From positions 1-64,000 of the forward strand of contig OMXK01000015.1 of the NCBI GenBank assembly GCA_900314995.1: a DNA stretch of 64,000 nucleotides, given 5' to 3'. The position numbers and the translations under genes are program-made. Positions 33,931-42,734 of the stretch are shown piece after piece (the stretch's first letter is position 1; each line of letters begins with the position of its first letter). The stretch is from an uncultured Prevotella sp. Its GTDB lineage: Bacteria; Bacteroidota; Bacteroidia; Bacteroidales; Bacteroidaceae. The notes below the pieces were generated by a model. It was given only the letters and a program-made list of their open reading frames with translations. It searched no databases and had not been told where the DNA came from.

Positions 33931-34794
33931 TTAACTGAATATAATGGTTTTGTTCTTGTAGGTGAGGATCTTGCGCTGGATATGCTTCGATACAGCGTGA
34001 GAAAGTACAATCTTCTCCAGATCCTTCCCTTTAAGCACCAGACTCTCAGGGGTGTCCTTGTGAGTGATACGGGTTACGTCCTGCTCGATAATTGGTCCTG
34101 CGTCAAGTTCGGCAGTTACATAGTGGCTGGTTGCTCCAATGATCTTCACGCCACGTTCGTAAGCCTGGTGATACGGCTTGGCGCCAATGAAGGCGGGGAG
34201 GAACGAGTGGTGTATATTGATAATGTGATGCGGATATTCGGCTATCATCTCGTCGCTGATGATCTGCATATAGCGAGCCAAGACGATGAATGAGATATCC
34301 TCCTTCTTCAACAGTTCCATCTCAGCCTTCTCTACCTCTTCCTTGTTGGAGTGGTCCTTCTTGATACTCCAAACGTAATAGGGAATACCAAATTGATCTG
34401 CTACGTACCGCAAATCCTCATGGTTGGAGACAATACAGGGTATATCGCAATTGAATTCTCCGGCCTTCCAACGGGCAAGCAGATCGTAAAGACAATGACT
34501 CATCTTGGATACGAAGATGGCCATGCGTGGACGCTTATCGCTGTAGTAGAGACTAAACTTCATCTTATAGCGCTGGGCATAGAGGGTGGTAATATATTCG
34601 TAGAGTTTATCGCGAGGAATAAGGAATCCCTCGAGTTCCCATTCTATTCTCATGAAGAACATGCCATCTACCTTGTCTACGTATTGGTCAAGATAGACGA
34701 TGTTTCCTCGGTTGTCGGTGATAAACTTAGTTACTTCCGAAATGATACCCTGTTGGTCAGGGCAGTGTAGAAGCAAAATTGCTGTCGTTTCCAT
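33931..34794 (-). CDS. purU: Formyltetrahydrofolate deformylase
   Basis: A 287-residue protein: an N-terminal ACT domain (TAILLLHCPDQQGIISEVTK) and a C-terminal formyltransferase-like domain with NIHHSFLPAFIGAKPYHQA (catalytic Asn and His region) and HYVTAELDAGPIIEQDV carrying the catalytic Asp. It hydrolyses 10-formyl-THF to THF and formate, balancing one-carbon pools for purine synthesis. It heads the minus-strand run and has a full-consensus promoter at 34827-34857. Confidence 0.95.
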   Translation of the reverse strand: METTAILLLHCPDQQGIISEVTKFITDNRGNIVYLDQYVDKVDGMFFMRIEWELEGFLIPRDKLYEYITTLYAQRYKMKFSLYYSDKRPRMAIFVSKMSHCLYDLLARWKAGEFNCDIPCIVSNHEDLRYVADQFGIPYYVWSIKKDHSNKEEVEKAEMELLKKEDISFIVLARYMQIISDEMIAEYPHHIINIHHSFLPAFIGAKPYHQAYERGVKIIGATSHYVTAELDAGPIIEQDVTRITHKDTPESLVLKGKDLEKIVLSHAVSKHIQRKILTYKNKTIIFS

Positions 34795-34826
34795 TGATTC
34801 TTTTTGTACTTTGAAATTTCAAGGCG

Positions 34827-34857
34827 CAAAGTTACGAAAAAACGAGCGCAAAACAAA
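34827..34857 (-). promoter_or_regulatory. Promoter of the purU-his-lys run
   Basis: Minus strand TTTG (34854-34857), 19 nt, TAACTTTG (34827-34834), about 30 nt before the purU start. I found no equally good promoter inside the following twelve genes. Confidence 0.7.
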
Positions 34858-34933
34858 AGAATTTATTCTTTTTTTTGCTGATATGGAGTAACTAAGCCGT
34901 TTTTTGGCAAAGGTACAAAAAAAAGATGCATTT

Positions 34934-35467
34934 TTATTCGTCTTTATTGCCAGCACTTCGCAAAATAATGCTTGTAGCGCCGATGGTAAAGAGGGTCCCG
35001 TCTTCAATGATACGACGTTCGCGGGGATTCAACTCCACATTGTCCACGAATGTGCCGGTATTGCTGTTGTTGTCTTTCAGGCTATATTTCAGTTTGCCCT
35101 GCTTGTCACGGCTGACGGTAATGGTGCAATGGTTCAGGTCTACACTGGGGTCTACAGTCTCAAAAGTGGTGTTGGCAGTGTTCCCCTTTTGATAACGGCC
35201 GATAATGTTATCTCCCATACGGAGAGGAATGACTTGCTTGTAATGGAACACGTTTTCAATGACAACGATAGAACCGCAGCCCTCCTCGTTAGCTTGTTCG
35301 TCAGGGTTCTCGTCCTTCTGGCGTTCACGTAATTTACTCACTCCGATGCGGATACCAAACTCCTTGCCACAATCTGGACATTTGAATACAAGCGATTGAC
35401 CAGCCGTATACTTCGTCTCGTCAAACGTGATGTATTGATCGCATTTCGGGCAACGTACGCGCTTCAT
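34934..35467 (-). CDS. FHA-domain protein with an N-terminal zinc ribbon
   Basis: A 177-residue protein from the ATG at 35467, which lies just after the stop of the upstream gene. Residues 1-40 are a zinc-ribbon with two CxxC pairs (CPKCDQYITF, CPDCGKEFG). A low-complexity linker rich in Asp and Glu follows, then an FHA domain (about 75-165; MGDNIIGRYQKGN, CTITVSRDKQGKLKYSLKDN, GTLFTIGATSIIL) that reads phosphothreonine. It is probably cytosolic. Partner kinase unknown; the nearest kinase-like gene (55.7 kb) lacks catalytic residues. Confidence 0.82.
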   Translation of the reverse strand: MKRVRCPKCDQYITFDETKYTAGQSLVFKCPDCGKEFGIRIGVSKLRERQKDENPDEQANEEGCGSIVVIENVFHYKQVIPLRMGDNIIGRYQKGNTANTTFETVDPSVDLNHCTITVSRDKQGKLKYSLKDNNSNTGTFVDNVELNPRERRIIEDGTLFTIGATSIILRSAGNKDE

Positions 35468-35471
35468 GTTT

Positions 35472-36524
35472 TTATTGGTATTTATAAACCCAGGCATCTT
35501 CGAGCCCTTTGTTCTTGTGAATTGTCTGTAAGGCTATGTAGGCATCACTTTGTGTCTTGTAATTTCCGTAAATCACGCGCCTTACGTCTTTGTGCATATA
35601 AATTTTAGCGCTGTCAAGTCCTTTCTCCTTTAACATGTTGATGAACATTACAGCATTCTGCTTGCTGACATAGCTGGCGAGAACGATGCAGTAACCTCTT
35701 TTTATAGAGTCTGTTTTGCTGTCAATTATAACTTTGGCCGTATCTTTTTTAATGATTGTATCTTGTATGGTAGGCATCTTTGTAATGTCACTCTTTTTGA
35801 TTTCTATCTTACTGGTGTTCGTGTCTTTCGACATCATCCCAAAGAGTAGACCATTGTTAATATTGCTGATAGTTCTAGTCATCATCTCTGTCTTACCTGT
35901 CGGGAGTGCAAGAAGGAAGATGGCCAGCAAGACGGCTGCAATGGCTACCGTATTACGAATCCAAGATAATTTGATTTTGACAACATCTTCCTCGTCGTCA
36001 ATCTCTTCTTCCTCGGCATTGCCGGTGGTATCTATCGGTAAGAATTTGGTGGTATTTTCTTGTTCCTTTGGTTTCTCGTGGGGTGTGACGATAACAGAAG
36101 GCTTTGAGACTTTCTGCAGTTCAAAAGAACTGAGCCCGTAGAGCGACGGTGTGAGAATACCGGCTTCACAAGGGGTGAATACATAGTTCCCGTCTTCGTT
36201 CAATGTCAGTACGCCGATGTCGTTCAGTTCGTATGAACCCTCGTTCTTGAGGTGCATCTTCAACTCGCTCACCTCGTCTTCGATACGCCGAAGTGCCTCT
36301 GGATAACTGATATCATAGGCTTCGACATAGGACTGGGCGAGTAGGGAGTCATTGATTTTGAGTTGTGGATTGAAACCCAGAGTGCGCTGGGGCGGTAAGA
36401 ACAGATTATCGGATTCATCATAGCATGCGTCAATATGATGCGCCATAAACCCTCCCAAATCGGGTACTATGACGCAATCGTTGCTTAGAAGAAGAATCTC
36501 AATATGTCTTTCTAATTCAATCAC
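35472..36524 (-). CDS. HU-CCDC81 and SPOR domain membrane protein
   Basis: A 350-residue protein. Residues 1-70 form the HU-CCDC81-type domain (ERHIEILLLSNDCVIVPDLG, GFMAHH), a helix at about 215-235 (TVAIAAVLLAIFLLAL) spans the membrane, and a C-terminal SPOR domain (CIVLASYVSKQNAVMFINML; VIYGNYKTQSDAYIAL) would bind denuded peptidoglycan at the septum. I set the start at GTG 36524 because the family begins V/M-IELERHIEI; the -7 box TAATTTTG ends only 5 nt upstream, so the transcript would be essentially leaderless. The next gene, FHA, starts 4 nt later. Confidence 0.82.
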   Translation of the reverse strand: MIELERHIEILLLSNDCVIVPDLGGFMAHHIDACYDESDNLFLPPQRTLGFNPQLKINDSLLAQSYVEAYDISYPEALRRIEDEVSELKMHLKNEGSYELNDIGVLTLNEDGNYVFTPCEAGILTPSLYGLSSFELQKVSKPSVIVTPHEKPKEQENTTKFLPIDTTGNAEEEEIDDEEDVVKIKLSWIRNTVAIAAVLLAIFLLALPTGKTEMMTRTISNINNGLLFGMMSKDTNTSKIEIKKSDITKMPTIQDTIIKKDTAKVIIDSKTDSIKRGYCIVLASYVSKQNAVMFINMLKEKGLDSAKIYMHKDVRRVIYGNYKTQSDAYIALQTIHKNKGLEDAWVYKYQ

Positions 36525-36529
36525 GTGTG

Positions 36530-36561
36530 CAAAATTACGGCTTTTTTGTGATATAAACAAA
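36530..36561 (-). promoter_or_regulatory. Promoter of the HU-CCDC81/SPOR and FHA genes
   Basis: Minus strand TTTG (36558-36561), 20 nt, TAATTTTG (36530-36537), a full match placed 5 nt before the GTG start. Confidence 0.75.
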
Positions 36562-36628
36562 TAAAAGAAACTTAAAATGTCAGTATTATGATTTTTTTGC
36601 TGTATCTTTGCACCAAAATTCAGAATAT

Positions 36629-37177
36629 ATGGAATATATAAAGACTGAAATAGAGGGTGTTTTTGTGATTGAACCAAAGGTGTTTAATGATGCCCGCGGT
36701 TATTTTATGGAGGCTTGGAAACAGGCAGAGTTTAATGAACATGTGGGAAAAGTTGACTTTATTCAGGACAATGAGTCAAAGTCGTCTTTTGGTGTTTTGC
36801 GTGGACTCCACTTTCAGAAAGGGGCTGCTGCTCAGGCAAAACTTGTGCGTGTTATCAAGGGGAAAGTGCTCGATGTGGCTGTGGATATCCGTAAGTCGAG
36901 TCCTACCTTTGGAAAACATGTTATGGTGGAGCTGAGTGAGGAGAATAAACGCCAGTTCTTCATCCCAAGAGGTTTCGCTCATGGATTCCTCGTGTTGAGC
37001 GAAGAGGCAATCTTTACGTATAAGGTGGATAATCCTTATGCACCTCAGTCTGAAGCAGGAATCCGTTGGGATGATCCTGACCTTGCCATTCAGTGGCCGA
37101 TTGATCCCCAGAAGGTTCAGACGAGCGAGAAAGATTTAAAGCAGCCCCCGTTTAAAGATGCAGAAGTGTTTGATTAA
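36629..37177 (+). CDS. rfbC: dTDP-4-dehydrorhamnose 3,5-epimerase
   Basis: A 182-residue cupin-type epimerase. FNDARGYFMEAWKQ, then RGLHFQKGAAAQAKLVRVIKGKVLDVAVDIR and IPRGFAHGFLVLSEEAIF are the conserved active-site segments, including the catalytic His in LHFQ. It makes dTDP-4-keto-L-rhamnose for surface polysaccharide. The start is ATG 36629; a TTG reading further upstream lies in the -7 box (TATCTTTG, 36603-36610). rfbA, B and D are not nearby. Likely co-transcribed with ugd. Confidence 0.93.
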   Translation: MEYIKTEIEGVFVIEPKVFNDARGYFMEAWKQAEFNEHVGKVDFIQDNESKSSFGVLRGLHFQKGAAAQAKLVRVIKGKVLDVAVDIRKSSPTFGKHVMVELSEENKRQFFIPRGFAHGFLVLSEEAIFTYKVDNPYAPQSEAGIRWDDPDLAIQWPIDPQKVQTSEKDLKQPPFKDAEVFD

Positions 37178-37195
37178 CAATTTATTATCAATTAT

Positions 37196-38515
37196 ATGAA
37201 TATAGCTATTGTAGGAACTGGATACGTAGGATTGGTATCTGGAACATGTTTCGCTGATACTGGTGCGAACGTAACATGTGTTGATGTTGATGAACAGAAA
37301 ATTGAGCGTTTGAAGAATGGCGAAATTCCCATTTATGAGCCGGGTCTTGACGAGTTGGTTAAGAAGAATGTTGCTGCAGGTCGTCTGAAGTTTACCACTG
37401 ATCTGGCATCTGTTCTCGACGATGTTGAGATTGTCTTTTCTGCTGTAGGTACGCCTCCTGATGAAGATGGCAGTGCCGATCTGAAATATGTGCTTCAGGT
37501 AGCAAAGACGATTGGTGAGAACCTGAAGAAATATGTGGTTGTCGTTACTAAGTCTACCGTCCCTGTAGGTACGGCAAAAAAAGTTCGTAAGACGATTGAG
37601 GACGAACTCAGGAAGCGGAATGTTGACATTGAGTTCGATGTGGCCTCCAACCCTGAGTTCCTCAAAGAGGGTAATGCTATCAAGGACTTTATGTCGCCTG
37701 ATCGTGTGGTTGTAGGTGTGGAAAGTGAGCACGCCAAGAAGGTGCTGACTAAACTCTATAAGCCTTTCCTGATCAATAATTTCCGTGTGATATTCATGGA
37801 TATTCCTTCGGCAGAGATGACGAAGTATGCTGCAAACTCGATGTTGGCTACCCGTATTTCGTTTATGAATGACATCGCTAATCTTTGTGAGCGTGTTGGA
37901 GCAGATGTAAATATGGTACGCGCGGGGATAGGTTCCGATACCCGTATTGGTCGTAAGTTCCTTTATGCAGGTTGCGGTTATGGCGGTAGCTGTTTTCCCA
38001 AGGATGTAAAGGCACTCATCAAGACAGCCGATCAGAATGGTTATTCTATGGAAGTGCTGAAGGCGGTAGAGCGTGTCAACGAGAACCAGAAGAGTGTGCT
38101 TTTTGAGAAGCTCGTCAAGGCCTATGGCAGCGTAGAGGAACTGAAAGGTAAGACGATTGCGATGTGGGGTCTGTCGTTCAAGCCTGAGACCGACGATATG
38201 CGTGAATCTACGGCTTTGGTGATGATAGGAAAGTTGTTGGATGCAGGCTGTAACATTCGCGTCTACGACCCAGTAGCCATGAATGAGTGTAAGCGTCGTA
38301 TCGGTGACACCGTGACGTATTGCCGCGATATGTATGATGCTGTGCTTGATGCTGACGCTCTCTTGCTGCTCACAGAGTGGAAGGAGTTCCGTCTGCCGGG
38401 CTGGGGGGTCATCAAGAAGGCGATGAAGCGTCCGCTGGTGATTGATGGAAGAAACATCTTTGATACAGAGGAACTCGAAGAGAACGAGTTTGAGTATCAC
38501 TGCATTGGTAAATGA
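37196..38515 (+). CDS. ugd: UDP-glucose 6-dehydrogenase
   Basis: A 439-residue enzyme. The NAD site is IAIVGTGYVGLVSGTCFADT (residues 2-21), SAVGTPPDEDG and SNPEFLKEGNAI are conserved, and the catalytic Cys lies in GCGYGGSCFPKDVKAL. It oxidises UDP-glucose to UDP-glucuronate for capsule or other glycans. It follows rfbC by 18 nt and overlaps the next lipoprotein gene by 4 nt. Confidence 0.96.
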   Translation: MNIAIVGTGYVGLVSGTCFADTGANVTCVDVDEQKIERLKNGEIPIYEPGLDELVKKNVAAGRLKFTTDLASVLDDVEIVFSAVGTPPDEDGSADLKYVLQVAKTIGENLKKYVVVVTKSTVPVGTAKKVRKTIEDELRKRNVDIEFDVASNPEFLKEGNAIKDFMSPDRVVVGVESEHAKKVLTKLYKPFLINNFRVIFMDIPSAEMTKYAANSMLATRISFMNDIANLCERVGADVNMVRAGIGSDTRIGRKFLYAGCGYGGSCFPKDVKALIKTADQNGYSMEVLKAVERVNENQKSVLFEKLVKAYGSVEELKGKTIAMWGLSFKPETDDMRESTALVMIGKLLDAGCNIRVYDPVAMNECKRRIGDTVTYCRDMYDAVLDADALLLLTEWKEFRLPGWGVIKKAMKRPLVIDGRNIFDTEELEENEFEYHCIGK

Positions 38516-39300
38516 AGAAACTGTTATATACAATCATGTTGGCAGCCATCTTGACGGGGTGTAACCGTCAAGGTGGACAGCCGGGAACATCCCCTGAGGA
38601 TAAAGGGGCCAAATCTCTGTTGCAGGGTGTATGGCTGGATGAGGATAATGGTAATGTGTCATTCCGTGTTCAGGGCGACACAATCTACTATACAGATTCT
38701 ACCAGTATGCCTTCGTATTTCCGCATTTATGCCGATTCGCTGGTTTTAGGTTCTGAAACGTCGTATGCCATTGTGAAACAGACGCAGCATCTGTTTTGGT
38801 TTAAGAATCATAATGGAGACGTGATTAAGCTTCAGAAGAGCACCGATCCTGTGGATGAGGATGAATTTGTACACGACACGCCGAAGGTCTTGAATTATAC
38901 CCATCAGGTGAAGATTGACTCAGTCGTGAATCACGATGGTGCGCGTTACCATTGGTATATAGCCATTAATCCTACAAAATACAAGGTGTCGAAACGCAGC
39001 TATAATGAGGATGGTATGGAGGTAGAGAATGTGTACTACGACAATATCATGCATATCAGTGTGTTTCAGGGCTCACAGAGATTGTTCTCTTCTGATTTCC
39101 GCAAACAGATGTATGAGAAGTTTGTGCCCAAGAACTTTTTGGATGAAGCCATCTTAGCCAATATGGAGTATAGCCATCATGATGACAAGGGTATTCATTT
39201 TAATGCCACGTTATGTATTCCCGATGGGGCCAGCTGTTATATTGTTGAGTCAGTGATTGGCTATCGGGGTGAGATGACCATGCAAATTGTAGAGTATTAA
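38512..39300 (+). CDS. DUF4738-type lipoprotein
   Basis: A 262-residue protein with a lipoprotein signal (MKKLLYTIMLAAILTGC, Cys17). The mature part is mostly beta strands with one repeated feature, ending in a Tyr-Glu-Val-like tail (RGEMTMQIVEY). I believe it belongs to DUF4738, a Bacteroidetes family of unknown function. It overlaps ugd by ATGA, so it is translated with it; this suggests an envelope role linked to glycan assembly, which is inference. Confidence 0.7.
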   Translation: MKKLLYTIMLAAILTGCNRQGGQPGTSPEDKGAKSLLQGVWLDEDNGNVSFRVQGDTIYYTDSTSMPSYFRIYADSLVLGSETSYAIVKQTQHLFWFKNHNGDVIKLQKSTDPVDEDEFVHDTPKVLNYTHQVKIDSVVNHDGARYHWYIAINPTKYKVSKRSYNEDGMEVENVYYDNIMHISVFQGSQRLFSSDFRKQMYEKFVPKNFLDEAILANMEYSHHDDKGIHFNATLCIPDGASCYIVESVIGYRGEMTMQIVEY

Positions 39301-39306
39301 TAAAGA

Positions 39307-39332
39307 AAAGGAGAGCCGATAGGTTCTCCTTT
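39307..39332. terminator. Terminator between convergent genes
   Basis: 8-bp stem AAAGGAGA / TCTCCTTT with a 10-nt loop. It overlaps the nudC stop codon and ends both the lipoprotein and nudC transcripts. Confidence 0.6.
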
Positions 39333-40101
39333 ATTCTTGCTCCAGCCAGGCATCGAGCAGCATTCTTGCGATTGACAGTTTCTCGGGAATGTTCGGCAGG
39401 TTGTCTTTCCTGAACCAGCCGCCCTTGGCAATCTCGCTCTTCTGCAGGTGGATGTCACCCGAGACGTAATCCGCGTTGAAGCCCACCATCAGGCCGCAGG
39501 GGTAGGGCCAGGGCTGGGAGGCGAAGTAGCGGATGTTGGTGATGCTGACACCCGTTTCCTCCATCGCCTCGCGGGCGACAGCCTCTTCCAGCGTTTCTCC
39601 TGTCTCCACGAAGCCGGCAACGAGTCCGAAGAAGTCGCGCTTGAAGTTACGCGCACGTACCAATAATACTTCATCCCCCTTGTGGATGAGTACGATGACG
39701 GCCGTTGCCAGTTGTGGCCAAATCTCCTTGCCGCACTCCGTGCATTTCTTTGAGATGTCGGTGTCCATCCGCATCGGGGCACCGCAAACGCCACAGTATT
39801 TCGTGTTCTGATCCCAGTAGAGCAGTTCCTGGCATTTGCCGGCTTTGAGGTAGAGGTTTCTGGGCAGTTTGTAATAGCTCTGCCTCAGTCCGCACATCTC
39901 ATATTTCCCGATACCTGTGATTGGGGCATCAATACGGTAGGTCTTCACCTCTGAGCCGTCATCCATCGGCGTGATATTCAGAATGTTGGTCCAAGCTTTC
40001 ACCTCTGTCGGCGGCTCTTCCTGATAGGGAATTGTGTAACTGCCGTCAGCTTTCTTTTCCAACAGCAAGTCTTCCTTGCAGAATACGAAATAGTATTTCA
40101 T
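39331..40101 (-). CDS. nudC: NAD(+) diphosphatase (Nudix)
   Basis: A 256-residue protein. A zinc ribbon (CGVCGAPMR, CTECGKEIWPQ) precedes a Nudix box GFVETGETLEEAVAREAMEE, and the NudC specificity motif QPWPYP follows (about residue 190). It splits NAD(H) and can remove NAD caps from RNA in other bacteria. The gene ends at the shared terminator. It starts about 22 nt after the end of the nucleotidase gene, so the two may be co-transcribed. Confidence 0.93.
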   Translation of the reverse strand: MKYYFVFCKEDLLLEKKADGSYTIPYQEEPPTEVKAWTNILNITPMDDGSEVKTYRIDAPITGIGKYEMCGLRQSYYKLPRNLYLKAGKCQELLYWDQNTKYCGVCGAPMRMDTDISKKCTECGKEIWPQLATAVIVLIHKGDEVLLVRARNFKRDFFGLVAGFVETGETLEEAVAREAMEETGVSITNIRYFASQPWPYPCGLMVGFNADYVSGDIHLQKSEIAKGGWFRKDNLPNIPEKLSIARMLLDAWLEQE

Positions 40102-40123
40102 GCGATGTTAATGCTGAAGATGA

Positions 40124-41887
40124 TTACTTGCCAAAGAGCAGGATGCGGTCACGTTCCAACGCTGGCTTTGCCCACTCCTCGGGTATGAATTTCCAATTTG
40201 AATGAGGCTGAGGATTAATAATCCCCTGACGCTCAATCTCTTCCATTAGGTAGTGGCGCTGATCGAGCTCGCTACAGTAGATAACGCGGCTTGTCAGAGA
40301 ATCCTTGGGGATGCCGGCACCATGCGTCAGCAGTTCACCACCACCATTGGCACGGTAGCTGTTCATGGCTACCTTGTACCATTTCTTCTCATCAAAGGGC
40401 TCGCCGTTCGACATGCGCAGAATCTTCACCTTCTCGCCGTCGGGTTTGGTGACATCTACCTCATAATCGATACCGCATGCCGAGTCGAAGTTGAAGGTAT
40501 AGTATTTGAATCCTGCTCGTTGTTGGTCTTCACTGTCTTCATCTCTGAGGAGCAGGATATGGTCATCGGGTGATTTCATTTGGTTCGTCCACATATCATA
40601 GCTCATCTCCAAGTGTTTGAGAAGCTCTTCACCTGTCATGCGGAGCACAAGCAGCAGGTTCTCAAAACGGTACAGTTTGAACATGTCGCTTACAGTTACA
40701 TCACCTGCATGGATAACAGAATTAAACGACAGGGGGGCTGTAATCGAAATGTCGGCACCGGTAATCTTCAGCTGCAGTTCATGGATAAGGTCGGTAAAGG
40801 CCGAATTGCCGAAGAAACTCTCACGGGTATAGATGGAGTTCTCGAAGCGGCCGATCTTGCGGTCTACATAAGTCTTCACGGCGTCGATGTCTTTTTGGAA
40901 ATGGCTGACCATCTGTTCGTCGATCTGCTCATCGAGCACGCTGACAATCTCTCCCTTGATGTCCTTGTTAACGAGTTTGCCCTGGTTGAACGTCAGTTCA
41001 ATCTCTGCTTCTGCCACATTCTTCACATAGCAGGAAGGGTCGATGATCAGTACCTGCTGCCCTTCTTTGTTGGTGATCCACTCATTGTGTACCTGATGGT
41101 CGTGACCAAAGAAGATGATATCGAAGCCGGGCACCTCACGGGCTACAGCTGCCGTTGCATTCTCTTCGTAACCGTCGGCAACGATGCCACCGTCCTTACC
41201 TGAATGGAATAGTCCGAAGATCAGGTCAGGATGTTCCACCTCCTTCAGATATTTGATCCATTTCTTGGCACAGCTGGTCATCTCCTCAAATTCCATGCCT
41301 TTCCATACGTTTTCTGTCAGCCAGTTGGGGATGGCAGGCGTGAGCATACCGATGATGGCAATCTTCACGCCGTCGATATAATGGATGGAGTAGGGCTGCA
41401 GGCCTGTGTAGATGTTCTTGGGATTGGCTGTACCGTCGGAGCCCTCCTTGACTATGTTGGCACCGAGTAGCGGGCAGCGCACCTCACGGATCCACTTGTC
41501 GTACACCTTGTGACCAGGCTCGATATCATGGTTACCCACCGTCTCGGCGTCATACTGCATGTAGTTGATTACCGAGGCTGCCAGGTTTTCGTTCTCCGGC
41601 ATCACATAGTTCGACCAGTAGACGCAAGGTTGACCCTGAAGAATATCTCCGTTGTCAATGAGCAGGAAATGATCCTTTCCGTATTTCTCACGTTCCTTGT
41701 TAATATAAGTGTTGGCACGAGAAAGTGTTCCTTTGATAGGTTTCTTCTCCATGAAGTCGTAAGGGAAGAAATGTCCATGAACGTCGCTGGTTTCAACGAC
41801 CTTCAACTTCACTGTCTTGGTTGTGGGCTGTGCAGTAGCTGAAAGCATCATTGTGATGGCAATGGTTGTTAATAAGATTTTTTTCAT
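40124..41887 (-). CDS. Exported bifunctional 5'-nucleotidase / metallophosphatase
   Basis: A 587-residue protein from ATG 41887, with a signal peptide (KKILLTTIAITMMLSATAQ). The metallophosphatase motifs are VVETSDVHGHFFPYDF, LIDNGDILQG, VGNHDIEPGH, FGLFHSGKD and FGHDHQVH, and the C-terminal 5'-nucleotidase domain holds KYYTFNFDSACGIDYEVD. It is a UshA-type enzyme acting in the periplasm on nucleotides or 2',3'-cyclic nucleotides. An alternative ATG 21 nt upstream lies in the promoter leader and is less likely. The promoter is at 41906-41937. Confidence 0.9.
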   Translation of the reverse strand: MKKILLTTIAITMMLSATAQPTTKTVKLKVVETSDVHGHFFPYDFMEKKPIKGTLSRANTYINKEREKYGKDHFLLIDNGDILQGQPCVYWSNYVMPENENLAASVINYMQYDAETVGNHDIEPGHKVYDKWIREVRCPLLGANIVKEGSDGTANPKNIYTGLQPYSIHYIDGVKIAIIGMLTPAIPNWLTENVWKGMEFEEMTSCAKKWIKYLKEVEHPDLIFGLFHSGKDGGIVADGYEENATAAVAREVPGFDIIFFGHDHQVHNEWITNKEGQQVLIIDPSCYVKNVAEAEIELTFNQGKLVNKDIKGEIVSVLDEQIDEQMVSHFQKDIDAVKTYVDRKIGRFENSIYTRESFFGNSAFTDLIHELQLKITGADISITAPLSFNSVIHAGDVTVSDMFKLYRFENLLLVLRMTGEELLKHLEMSYDMWTNQMKSPDDHILLLRDEDSEDQQRAGFKYYTFNFDSACGIDYEVDVTKPDGEKVKILRMSNGEPFDEKKWYKVAMNSYRANGGGELLTHGAGIPKDSLTSRVIYCSELDQRHYLMEEIERQGIINPQPHSNWKFIPEEWAKPALERDRILLFGK

Positions 41888-41905
41888 ACTGGCATAATTT
41901 TGATG

Positions 41906-41937
41906 CAAAGATACAATTAATTCTTCAGACGACCAAA
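41906..41937 (-). promoter_or_regulatory. Promoter of the nucleotidase-nudC pair
   Basis: Minus strand TTTG (41934-41937), 20 nt, TATCTTTG (41906-41913), a full match. Confidence 0.75.
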
Positions 41938-42003
41938 CATTGGTACAGTTTTTGCTGTCTTTTTTATGGAATATTTTACTTTAACGAATAGGAGGATTTA
42001 ATT

Positions 42004-42702
42004 ATGGCATTTATTGACTATTACAAGATTTTAGGTGTTGATAAGACGATACCACAGAAGGATGTCAAGAAGGCATACCTGAAACGTGCCAAGCAGTTTC
42101 ACCCCGACTTGCATCCTGACGATCCCAAGGCCCAGGCGAAATTCCAGGCGCTTCAGGAGGCTTACGATGTGATAGGCGATCCTGAGAAACGTAAGAAATA
42201 CGACCAGTATGGGGAACAGTGGAAGCAGGCTGATCAGTTCGGTGGCTTCGGTGGTGATGCCGGTGGTGGCAATCCCTTTGGCGGTTTCGATTTCTCTAGC
42301 TTCGGAGGTGGTGGCGGTTTCAGCAGCTTCTTCGAGGATCTGTTTGGCCGTAAAGGCCATCAGGGTGGGGGCTTTGGCGGCTTCCAGGGCTTCTCTTCAG
42401 GCAGTTCAGGTTTCAGCCGTCAGGCTAGGACGAACTCTGGCGAGATGAATGCTAATGTTGCCATCGACCTCTATACGGCTCTCTTGGGAGGTGAGGTGGT
42501 GATAACGCTGTCAAACGGTTCAAAGGTGAAGATGAAGATCAAGCCCGAGACGCAGCCTGGCACAAAGGTGCGTCTGCGTGGCAAGGGCTACGATCGTGGC
42601 GACGGCACCTTCGGTGACCTCATTATCACCTACCAGGTGAAGTTGCCTTCAAACCTCTCCGAGCGTCAGAAGCAACTTCTGCGCGAAATGCAACAATCTT
42701 AA
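42004..42702 (+). CDS. Short DnaJ/CbpA-like J-domain protein
   Basis: A 232-residue protein. The J domain (1-70) carries the HPD motif in FHPDLHPDD, then a Gly/Phe-rich stretch (about 75-135; GGNPFGGFDFSSFGGGGGF), and one beta-sandwich substrate domain (about 145-232; DLYTALLGGEVVITL, LRGKGYDRGDG). There are no zinc-finger CxxCxGxG repeats, and the second substrate domain of CbpA is absent, so it is shorter than CbpA. It would stimulate DnaK. An AGGAGG sits 8 nt before the ATG, a rare clear Shine-Dalgarno in this genome. Confidence 0.85.
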   Translation: MAFIDYYKILGVDKTIPQKDVKKAYLKRAKQFHPDLHPDDPKAQAKFQALQEAYDVIGDPEKRKKYDQYGEQWKQADQFGGFGGDAGGGNPFGGFDFSSFGGGGGFSSFFEDLFGRKGHQGGGFGGFQGFSSGSSGFSRQARTNSGEMNANVAIDLYTALLGGEVVITLSNGSKVKMKIKPETQPGTKVRLRGKGYDRGDGTFGDLIITYQVKLPSNLSERQKQLLREMQQS

Positions 42703-42734
42703 ACGTAGATTGAGCAAGCACAAGATCAATTGAC

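Noticed and set aside
36608..36628. Upstream TTG start for rfbC
   Set aside because: The TTG is part of the -7 box TATCTTTG; the ATG at 36629 gives the family N-terminus.
37136..38533. A 465-codon open frame on the minus strand
   Set aside because: It lies entirely antisense to ugd, whose plus-strand translation carries all UDP-glucose dehydrogenase motifs; the antisense product is His/Arg/Ile-rich without domains.
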